NCBI RefSeq assembly: GCF_014874095.1
Contig: NZ_JADBEB010000001.1
Coordinates: 3,472,001-3,536,000, forward strand
DNA from: Plantactinospora soyae
Lineage (GTDB): Bacteria; Actinomycetota; Actinomycetes; Mycobacteriales; Micromonosporaceae
Length of the DNA stretch: 64,000 nt
Reading direction: 5' to 3'
Below are positions 57,779-64,000 of this stretch, piece by piece. The notes beneath the pieces are model-generated. The model searched no databases. It saw nothing but the letters and a program-made list of their open reading frames with translations, and was not told the DNA's origin. How positions within the stretch are numbered: the first letter of the stretch is position 1; the number at the start of each line of letters is the position of its first letter. The translations under genes and the position numbers were made by a program.

Positions 57779-58736
57779 CAAGCCCCCCGCGGGCGTTGCT
57801 TGTGGTTCCAGAGGTGCCGCACCGCACCTGGCTGAGTTCGCCAAAATTATCACTAACGTCAACGCAGGCATTTGTGTCGATATGCGTGGCTCTGCCCGGT
57901 ATGGCGATCTCCACCGAGGTGGCGTCCCCGGTCGGGCGGGTCGCTGCGGCGCGGGGTGGCTCAGACTCCGGCACTCCGCCCAACGCCGTGTTCCGGGCGT
58001 CGAGCAGGGCCAGTAACACGGGTGGGTCCAGTGTGCCCGCCGGCTTGAGTGCCAGATCGGCCTGGATGAGCGTATCGCGGCTGATGGTCAACGGACCGTT
58101 CGTGGCGACTGAGACCGCTCCGTCGGAGCCGTCGGACTCGCCGATCGCCGCCCGTGGATCCCCGGTCACCTCCTGCGCCAGCAGATACCACGTGCCGGGC
58201 GGCACGCTGTCGAACCGGTACTGGCTGGGCCCGGACAGAATGGCGCACCGCACGGGCCGGCCCTGTGGTATCCGATCGGGAAAGAGTCCGACGAAGATGA
58301 GGCTGATTTCCTCCGTCTGGGCCGGCCACACTCGTCCCGAGACCCGGCCGGACGAGCGTCTGTCCATGCCACCAAAATGCGGGTCCAGGGGTATGTTCGG
58401 CGCAAATCCGGACCGCCGACGATAGGTTGTCGGCGACATTCCTACACTTCTGCTGAATCGGGTACTGAAGGTGCCGACACTGTTGTAGCCGACGCGAACG
58501 CTGATGTCTGCCACATTGAGAGATGTCGACACCAGTAGATGCTTCGCCCGCTGCAACCGCAATGCAGAAAGGAAGCGACCAGGAGAAACGCCGGTGGCAC
58601 GTTGAAATATGCGGGTGAAGTGAAACTTGCTGAACATGGCGGCACGTGCGATGTCGTCTACTGTGAGCTGTTCTCCGAGGTTTTCGCGCATCGCGGCGAT
58701 AGCGCGACCCACGGCCTGCTCGATTGGATCGTCCAC
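57561..58736 (-). CDS. AraC-family regulator with unusual 3' overlap into the MerR gene
   Basis: The N-terminal AraC helix-turn-helix pair (LTVDDIARAAMFSKFHFTRI, SLNVADISVRVGYNSVGTFS, GMSPTTYRRR; residues about 20-105) is typical. The following 185 residues form a beta-rich domain (LIFVGLFPDRIPQG, GTWYLLAQEVTGD) seen behind some AraC domains. The frame has no stop until 57561, 218 bp inside the MerR gene, and its last 70 residues are shadow-like. A frameshift or sequence change near 57850, where the alternative frame has TGA/TAG/TAA stops, probably removed the true end. The start is GTG/ATG at 58736. Confidence 0.75.
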   Translation of the reverse strand: MDDPIEQAVGRAIAAMRENLGEQLTVDDIARAAMFSKFHFTRIFQRATGVSPGRFLSALRLQRAKHLLVSTSLNVADISVRVGYNSVGTFSTRFSRSVGMSPTTYRRRSGFAPNIPLDPHFGGMDRRSSGRVSGRVWPAQTEEISLIFVGLFPDRIPQGRPVRCAILSGPSQYRFDSVPPGTWYLLAQEVTGDPRAAIGESDGSDGAVSVATNGPLTISRDTLIQADLALKPAGTLDPPVLLALLDARNTALGGVPESEPPRAAATRPTGDATSVEIAIPGRATHIDTNACVDVSDNFGELSQVRCGTSGTTSNARGGLDAHLRSQPADGGPCCDDQVLSTQGSAPPRRTDAAEPGGVRRETPAPDPPHQGLHEHRTARPLHRRRAAHSHR

Positions 58737-59081
58737 CCCTGCTCCTCTCGAGGACTCGAATGGTCGGCCTTGAATCGGTTACCAAAACGCGTCGGCAGTG
58801 GTCGAACCAGCAGAGACGTAGAAAGCAGGCAGGCTTGCCAACTCCGGCTGCCCGTCAGTATCAGTCACTGGGTAGATAATAGAAGTATTGTCGTCGGAGC
58901 CCCCTGCTCCGGCTGTGCCTGGTCGCTAGCCCCCGTCGATGCGCTGCGCCATGTCGAGGTTAACTTAGCCAGGGCCGTCCAGCAACACTGAGATTCGTTC
59001 CCGTCGATACTTTGAGCAATCGTGAAGTGAAAATCGGATAGCGGTGCGCACCACTTCACCGGCGTAGCTGCCTCGTCATCG
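58737..59081. other. Intergenic region (345 bp), AraC promoter side
   Basis: No gene is seen. The stretch is less GC-rich than its surroundings. On the minus strand TATTAT (complement of 58876-58881) could be a -10 for the AraC gene. The end of the AhpD-like gene borders the other side. Confidence 0.4.
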
Positions 59082-60188
59082 TCAGGAAACGTCCAGGTCC
59101 AATTCTGTCGCCCCTGTCTGCGGCGCCGACCCGGTCCGCCACAACCGGGCACCGATCGCTCGCGCCGCGGCGAAGCTTGCCCATGACGTGAGTTGGACCA
59201 GCCCCGCCTCGTCGAGAGCGCCCCGGACCTCGTCGACCAGTCCGCCGGTCACCCGGTAGGGGGCGAACGCGGTGAGCAGGCCGAGCCGCGCGGCCGGCCG
59301 GTCGCCCACCGGCACGGCCGCGATCGCCTCGTCCAGCCAGGCCGGCGCGCCGAGCCCCGGCTCGATGCCGATCCGGCCGGCCAGCGTATCCAGCACCAAA
59401 CCTCGTACCTCGGCGGTCACAGCACGCCGCCCGCCGTCCTCGAAGGCCGCGGCGGCCCGGGCGAAGGCGGCCGCGACTGGCGGCCGACCGGCTGCCCAGG
59501 ACAGGTCCGGCGGCAGCGGCGCGTCAGCCAGGAGGTCCAACGAGGTGCCCGGCGCGGGACGTCGCCGTGCCAGGCTTCCCATGACGAACCTGGCCCCCCG
59601 CCGCGCCGCTCCCAGCGCCGACGCCGGCACCGGCGGCAGCGGTGACTCGGTGAGGAACACACTGACCATCCGGTTGATGTAGTGGAAGGTCACCACCACC
59701 CCGATGATCTCCGGTGCCTGCCCGGCGGGGAAGGGCGCCGACCGCCCGGCGCCCTCCGACTTCCCGCTCGCCCAGGCCCAGCGGGCCAGCTCCCGCAGTC
59801 GCGGGTCGGCGACAGCCTCGAACCGGCCGGCGACGATCGCGGCGGCGTCCCGGCCGGACGACAGGCCCGCCAGCGCCGCCCCGTGCACCTCGACGCAGTA
59901 CGGGCACCGGTTGGCGACCGACACCGCCGCCGCCACCGCCTCTTTGACCGGACGGCCGACCACGCCACCCGCCAGCAGTGACTCCCGCAGCATCAGCCAG
60001 CTGGCGGCGAGAGTGGCCGGCGCGGGCGCGTGCAGCCCTATCGGCGGCGCGACCATGCCGAAGTCGGCCTCCATCTGCTGGTACACCTGGGCCACCAGGC
60101 CCGTCTCGGTACCCGGTGCGACCGGGGCGACGTGCCGGATGTGCGCCAAGGACGCCCGGCGCGCGACGCGTGCGAACAGCGATCCCAT
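59082..60188 (-). CDS. AhpD-like/carboxymuconolactone-decarboxylase-fold protein
   Basis: Protein of 368 aa with the AhpD core helix AAAVSVANRCPYCVEVHGAA, where the CxxC and following His form the redox site. The segment VVTFHYINRMVSVFL supports the family. A C-terminal half of about 180 Ala-rich residues (LDTLAGRIGIEPGLG, GLLTAFAPYRVT) repeats the helical pattern without cysteines. The family includes peroxidases and decarboxylases; the role is not clear. Start ATG 60188. It follows the GMC oxidoreductase by 12 bp in one operon. Confidence 0.8.
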   Translation of the reverse strand: MGSLFARVARRASLAHIRHVAPVAPGTETGLVAQVYQQMEADFGMVAPPIGLHAPAPATLAASWLMLRESLLAGGVVGRPVKEAVAAAVSVANRCPYCVEVHGAALAGLSSGRDAAAIVAGRFEAVADPRLRELARWAWASGKSEGAGRSAPFPAGQAPEIIGVVVTFHYINRMVSVFLTESPLPPVPASALGAARRGARFVMGSLARRRPAPGTSLDLLADAPLPPDLSWAAGRPPVAAAFARAAAAFEDGGRRAVTAEVRGLVLDTLAGRIGIEPGLGAPAWLDEAIAAVPVGDRPAARLGLLTAFAPYRVTGGLVDEVRGALDEAGLVQLTSWASFAAARAIGARLWRTGSAPQTGATELDLDVS

Positions 60189-60200
60189 GACGCACCCCCG

Positions 60201-61841
60201 TCATGCCGTCTGAGCCGTGGCGACCCGGGCGGCCGTGCCGGCGCCGGGCGCGGGTGCGCCGTACCTCACGGCGACGCCCCGCTCCTGGGCCGCCCGGACC
60301 ATGCCGGGCATGGCCCGCTCCGCCAGCGCCGCGATGGTGAGCGCCGGGTTGACCGTCAACGCCCCCGGCACCGCCGAGCCGTCGGTGACGAAGATGCCGG
60401 GATGCCCGCGCAGCTCGTGCCGGTCGTCGAGCGCCGACGTCGCCGGATCGTCCCCGATCCGGCAGGATGCCAGCGGGTGCACGGTGTAGGCACCGACCAG
60501 ATCGTTGGTCCACGGCGCCACCCGCGCCAGCCCGTCGCGCTCCAGGATGTCCTTGACCTCAGCGTCCGCGAGCGACCACCCGCGCCAGGTGTTGGGCGTG
60601 GGCCTGTACCGCAGCGGCCCGTCACCCAACATCTGCATGGAGAGCCGGTGTGCGTTGCCGGTTTCCGGCGGCGGCCCGAAAACGCCCTCGTTGTCGTCCT
60701 CGGACATCGTGAAGATGGTCAGCCACGACTGCCAGCGCCGCAGCATCTCCTTCTTCGGCAGACCGAACCAGGACGGGTCGGCGGCGCCGGGCGCCTGGGC
60801 CAGGATGGTGCCGAGCCCGGGCGGGAAGTACAACTGCTCAAGCGAGAAGCGCTCGTACTCCGGCAGGCGGCCGTCCAGCCGGTCCCAGCTCGCCACGGTC
60901 GGCCCGCGGCCGATCTGGTACGCCGCGTAGGCGTGTCCACCGGGGCGTGACAGTCCCAGGACCTCGCGCACCCGGTCCTCGTCGAAGACCGCTGTGTTGA
61001 GGCGTTCGCCGTTGCCGGAGAAGTACCTCCCCACCGCGTGCGGCATCGGGCCGAGGGCGGCCTCCGAGCGCTGGAGGATCACCGGCGTCGCGCCCGCGCC
61101 CGCCGCCAGGACGACCAGCTTGGCGTCGATCGCGCCGCTCTCGTGCAGGATCCGGTAGTCCTCGTCGTCGATGATCCGGTAATGCACCCGGTAGCCGCCG
61201 TCGTCGTTCCTGGTCAGCTGCTGGACCTCGTGCAACGGCCGGATGCCGGCGCCGTGGGCGAGCGCGGCGGGCAGGTAGTTGAGCAACAGCGAGCGCTTGG
61301 CGTCGAACCGGCAACCGGCCATCATCCAGTTGCAGTTGACGCACTCGTCCAGATCGACGGCGGCCGGCGGCGGGTTGGCGGTGCGGCCGGCGTGCGCACA
61401 GGCCGCCGCGAACAGGCCGCCCGCGTACGGCACCCTGTCCCAGGACTGCCGAGTGACCGGCAGCGCCTCGGCGACCCGGTCGTACCAGGGATCGAGATTG
61501 TCCCTGCTGATGCTGGCCGGCCACATCCGGCGGCCGATGCTGCCGTGCCGCTCGAAGACGAACCGCGGCGCTCGCGGCATCGTGGCGAAATAGACCACGC
61601 TGCCCCCGCCGACGCAGTTGCCGCTGAGTACGCTCATCCCGTCGCCGACCACGAAATCAAAGACGCGGGTGTACGACGAGCCCAACTTGTAGTCGTGCTC
61701 GAATTCTTCGGCCTTGAGCCATGGTCCGCGTTCCAGGACCACGACGCGGGCTCCGCCGGCGGCGAAATGATAGGCCGCAATGGCGCCGCCGAAGCCGCTG
61801 CCAATCACGACGACGTCTGTCGACTCGGTGGCTGTTGTCAT
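60201..61841 (-). CDS. GMC-family FAD oxidoreductase
   Basis: Alcohol or sterol oxidase type flavoenzyme of 546 aa. The FAD motif is VVVIGSGFGGAIAAYHF with downstream VVVLERG. GNCVGGGSVVYF matches the GMC signature. A Cys cluster in DECVNCNWMMAGC is typical of the cholesterol-oxidase-like subgroup. The C-terminal catalytic region has TVHPLASCRIGDD and VNPALTIAALAERAM. ATG 61841 overlaps the DUF5987 stop (ATGA). The association with DUF5987 and AhpD-like genes suggests a redox unit in a biosynthetic cluster; the substrate is unknown. Confidence 0.9.
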   Translation of the reverse strand: MTTATESTDVVVIGSGFGGAIAAYHFAAGGARVVVLERGPWLKAEEFEHDYKLGSSYTRVFDFVVGDGMSVLSGNCVGGGSVVYFATMPRAPRFVFERHGSIGRRMWPASISRDNLDPWYDRVAEALPVTRQSWDRVPYAGGLFAAACAHAGRTANPPPAAVDLDECVNCNWMMAGCRFDAKRSLLLNYLPAALAHGAGIRPLHEVQQLTRNDDGGYRVHYRIIDDEDYRILHESGAIDAKLVVLAAGAGATPVILQRSEAALGPMPHAVGRYFSGNGERLNTAVFDEDRVREVLGLSRPGGHAYAAYQIGRGPTVASWDRLDGRLPEYERFSLEQLYFPPGLGTILAQAPGAADPSWFGLPKKEMLRRWQSWLTIFTMSEDDNEGVFGPPPETGNAHRLSMQMLGDGPLRYRPTPNTWRGWSLADAEVKDILERDGLARVAPWTNDLVGAYTVHPLASCRIGDDPATSALDDRHELRGHPGIFVTDGSAVPGALTVNPALTIAALAERAMPGMVRAAQERGVAVRYGAPAPGAGTAARVATAQTA

Positions 61842-62407
61842 GCTGGATCACCTGTCACCGTGGTCTGCGGATGGCTCGGGGCAAGGACTCGTCCGTACGA
61901 ATACTGCGGAAACCGGGAAAGACCGTCGGCATCCGGCGGAAAATAGCCGATCGTCAACAGGCCCGGATGCCGGCTGGCCAAAGCCTCGGCCGTGCTGATG
62001 TGCGCGGCGCTGTCGAATGCCATGTTGCTGAAAAGTGCCAGAGCCACCCACATCTGTTTCTCGGGATGTTCGGGCGCGGTGAGTTCGCGCACCAGCGCGG
62101 TGCGGTGCTCGAAGGGGAGTGCGACGAAGGCGGGTACGTCGTCGTCGAGCACGAGACCGTGCTTCGCGGCGTATCCGGCAGCGTGGTCGTTCAGCGTGTA
62201 GAACAGCGAATCCAACGCCTCCGCCAAACCACCGCCGGGTTGTTCGAGCAGCTCGAGGGCGCCCGCCGCGACCGCTCCCCCGGTCGAATCGGCGCCCGCG
62301 ATGGCCCGGTCGCCCGGTGACCGCTTCTCTCCGGGGATGATGGTGTCGGCGAATGCCTCTATGGTGGCTGTGCGGGCCGGCCCTGCGTCGTGTTCGTCGG
62401 GCTGCAC
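61838..62407 (-). CDS. DUF5987-type protein, likely partner of the GMC oxidoreductase
   Basis: The 189-aa product resembles small helical subunits of GMC-type dehydrogenases (gluconate-2-dehydrogenase subunit 3 like; DUF5987). Features are IEAFADTIIPGEKRSPGDRA, AALELLEQPG-type helix and FYTLNDHAAGYAAKHGL, with FSNMAFDSAAHISTAEAL near the C-terminus. GTG 62407 has GGAGGGG 8 nt upstream; the longer frame to 62503 is not needed. It is the first gene of the leftward operon DUF5987, GMC, AhpD-like. Confidence 0.75.
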   Translation of the reverse strand: MQPDEHDAGPARTATIEAFADTIIPGEKRSPGDRAIAGADSTGGAVAAGALELLEQPGGGLAEALDSLFYTLNDHAAGYAAKHGLVLDDDVPAFVALPFEHRTALVRELTAPEHPEKQMWVALALFSNMAFDSAAHISTAEALASRHPGLLTIGYFPPDADGLSRFPQYSYGRVLAPSHPQTTVTGDPA

Positions 62408-62701
62408 GGCATCCCCTCCTTTCGTGACGGAGCCTGTCGTGGGCGTCCTGCTCCAGACGATCGGGTCCGCCGGGGCGGTAATCGTGTCGGGGAAGATGCG
62501 CACGAATGGTCGGGGAATTCCGATCCGTTAGACAACGATCCTCCCGATACAGGGGTTGGAAATCATCTTCTGCGTTGCGCTGGCGTCGGGCGGCCGGAAA
62601 CCGGGGCCCGAGCCCGACAGCGCACGGCAGGAGACGGATTTTTCGAGATGGCCGCGCCACGATGAGATGAGTTGTCCACGTTATCGGATTAGGAGCCACG
62701 C

Positions 62702-63694
62702 ATGCCGATGCTCGGTTCGCTGCGCCGTTTGGCGTTGACGCCGTCCTTCGCCGAGGTGACCTTCGGGGCGCGCGGCTTTCCGGTCCGTGCCAGCGAGGCG
62801 ACTCGCCGGCTGGAGGCCATTCCTCAGGCCGTCCTGTGCGGCTTCGAGTGGGCGATCGAGGTGCGGGCCCGCTGGGAGGTCGAACGCCGGCTGGAGCTGG
62901 TGGAAGCCGAGATGCGGGGGTTCGCGTACGAGGGTGCCGCGATGGCCTACACGGTGCGCGACGCGATGGCGGGCGGTCGCGGCAACCGGGCCCGGGACCT
63001 GTTGCGGGGACCCGGCCGGCCGCACACCTTCCTCACGTACATCGGCATCGGGTTCGCGATGGCCCGGTTGCCCCGGTTCCTGTGGCGGAACGTGCTGCCC
63101 GACCTGAGCGGCGTGCCGTACTACCCGACCATGAGTTGGCTGGCCGTCGACGGGTACGGCTTCGACCGCGCCTACTTCGAGACCGACCGCTGGGTCACCC
63201 AGCAGCAGCGGCCGGCGTCGTACCCGTGGCAGGGCCGGGCCGACTACTTCCCGCGCGCTGTCGACCAGGGCATCGGCCGCGCCCTCTGGTTCATCCACGG
63301 CGGAGTGTCGCCGGATGTGGCGACGGCCGTCCACCGCTTCGCCACGGAGCGCCAGCCCGACCTGTGGAGTGGTGTCGGCCTGGCGGCCACCTTCGCCGGC
63401 GGCAGCGACGCGCACGGCCTCACGGTGCTGCGTAGCGCGGCCGGTGACAGGCTGCCGTACCTGGCGCAGGGTGCGGTGTTCGCGGCCAAGGCCCGGGACT
63501 TCGCCGGCTTCGTGCCTCCGCACAGCGAGCTGGCGACCCGCGTCCTCGCCGGGATGACGGTCCGGGCCGCCGCTACGCTGGCCGACGACGTCGCGGCGGA
63601 CGGGTTCGGTCCCGGACCCGAGCCTGCCTACGAGCTCTGGCGGCAGCGGGTCGAGGCGCGGGTGGCGTCCCAACTGCACGACACCCCGAGTTAG
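62702..63694 (+). CDS. DUF1702-family protein
   Basis: Protein of 330 aa with the DUF1702 pattern: LLTPSFAEVTFGARGF-like start (here ALTPSFAEVTFGARGF), VLCGFEWAIE, EMRGFAYEGAAMAYTVRDAM, GIGFAMARLPRFLWR, SWLAVDGYGFDRAYF, DQGIGRALWFIHGG and HSELATRVLAGMTVR. DUF1702 members are known to me mainly from enediyne and related polyketide clusters, in the size class of the UnbL-type cassette protein; the biochemical role is unknown. ATG 62702 lies divergent from the DUF5987-GMC operon. An IS701-type element begins at its stop codon. Confidence 0.85.
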   Translation: MPMLGSLRRLALTPSFAEVTFGARGFPVRASEATRRLEAIPQAVLCGFEWAIEVRARWEVERRLELVEAEMRGFAYEGAAMAYTVRDAMAGGRGNRARDLLRGPGRPHTFLTYIGIGFAMARLPRFLWRNVLPDLSGVPYYPTMSWLAVDGYGFDRAYFETDRWVTQQQRPASYPWQGRADYFPRAVDQGIGRALWFIHGGVSPDVATAVHRFATERQPDLWSGVGLAATFAGGSDAHGLTVLRSAAGDRLPYLAQGAVFAAKARDFAGFVPPHSELATRVLAGMTVRAAATLADDVAADGFGPGPEPAYELWRQRVEARVASQLHDTPS

Positions 63695-63747
63695 TACTGC
63701 AACGGCACTGACCGAGTCGAGTTGTGTTCACGTTCGTTGGGTATCGC

Positions 63748-64000
63748 GTGACGGATGTCGATGTTGTTCGGTGGCATGCTGAGTTGGACCAGCTCCACGG
63801 TCGGATAGCGGCCCGGTTTCGTCGGGCGGAGCCGAGACGGCGGGCTCGTCAGTACATGTGTGGGCTGGTCACCAGCCTGGACCGGAAGAACGGGTGGACC
63901 CTTGCGGAGCTGGCCGGGGATGTGTCGCCGGACGGGATGCAGCGGTTGTTGCGGTGGGCGGACTGGGACGTCGACGCGGTCCGTGACGACGTTCGGGACT
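63748..64000 (+). mobile_element. IS701-family transposase gene, 5' part (continues beyond window)
   Basis: From GTG 63748 the frame gives VTDVDVVRWHAELDQLHGR, RFRRAEPRRRARQYMCGLVT, SLDRKNGWTLAELAGDVSPD and GMQRLLRWADWDVDAVRDDV, the N-terminal region of IS701-type DDE transposases. The left end is probably just after TTAG (63691-63694), a usual YTAR target, so the insertion overlaps the DUF1702 stop codon. The remainder lies outside the window. Confidence 0.85.

Noticed and set aside
1-64000. CRISPR arrays
   Set aside because: No regularly spaced repeat-spacer pattern was seen; the tandem repeats found are in-frame coding repeats of 21 bp.

Overview
The window comes from a high-GC actinomycete, most likely a member of the Micromonosporaceae. 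The evidence is very GC-rich third codon positions, GTG/ATG starts with GGAGG-type ribosome sites, tightly overlapping ATGA gene junctions, and a GGAAGGGCCCCTTCTT-type hairpin that I associate with Micromonospora relatives. The genus is an inference.

Layout. (1) 1-17.3 kb is core chromosome: a GNAT acetyltransferase (cut by the window edge), tRNA-Leu, a PrxQ/BCP peroxiredoxin, a four-gene ECF metal importer (CbiMNQO type) behind a Nur-like operator (so probably a nickel importer), a thiol-redox trio (MauE-like, DsbA-like, membrane protein), a copper pair (CopC-CopD fusion and YcnI-like), a Pro/Ala-rich membrane protein, a GT87 mannosyltransferase, oligoribonuclease, tRNA-His, two paralogous L,D-transpeptidase lipoproteins and tRNA-Lys(CTT). 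(2) 17.3-54.5 kb is a composite genomic island in the 3' end of tRNA-Lys. It is bounded by an exact 45-bp direct repeat (17253-17297 and 54497-54541), and a third, decayed copy lies at 21436-21470. Cargo from left to right: a short decayed segment with a 791-residue Cys-rich protein of unknown function; a tightly packed nine-gene leftward operon (31229 to 22925) plus a divergent NUDIX gene and an XRE regulator; a replication-relaxation/DUF2637/Xis/integrase module; a three-gene defence-like cassette (SNF2 helicase with DUF3883, DUF1156 DNA methylase, HEPN-DUF499 ATPase); an IS5-family element; and several broken defence-island genes. (3) 54.5-64 kb is chromosome beyond the island. It carries a remnant of a second replication-relaxation gene, then a group that looks like the edge of a specialised-metabolism cluster (SCP2, SgcJ-like, DinB-like, MerR, AraC, AhpD-like, GMC oxidoreductase, DUF5987, DUF1702) and the start of an IS701-family transposase.

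The most interesting candidate is the nine-gene operon. It contains a thymidylate-synthase-fold enzyme that keeps the catalytic Cys but has Asp where thymidylate synthases have the dUMP-selecting Asn. That change marks (d)CMP hydroxymethylases. The enzyme is translationally coupled to a NodU/CmcH-type O-carbamoyltransferase and followed by a glycosyltransferase, a small P-loop kinase, a methyltransferase, two APH-fold kinases and a histidine phosphatase, with a sugar epimerase in front. A coherent reading is a pathway that makes 5-hydroxymethyl-cytosine nucleotides and carbamoylates and/or glycosylates them, as free nucleoside or as nucleic-acid modification. The product is unknown to me.

The island looks built by repeated insertion at one tRNA. 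Three tRNA-Lys 3'-end copies share the same downstream terminator and flank, many genes between them are broken, and the integrase sits mid-island rather than beside an att site.
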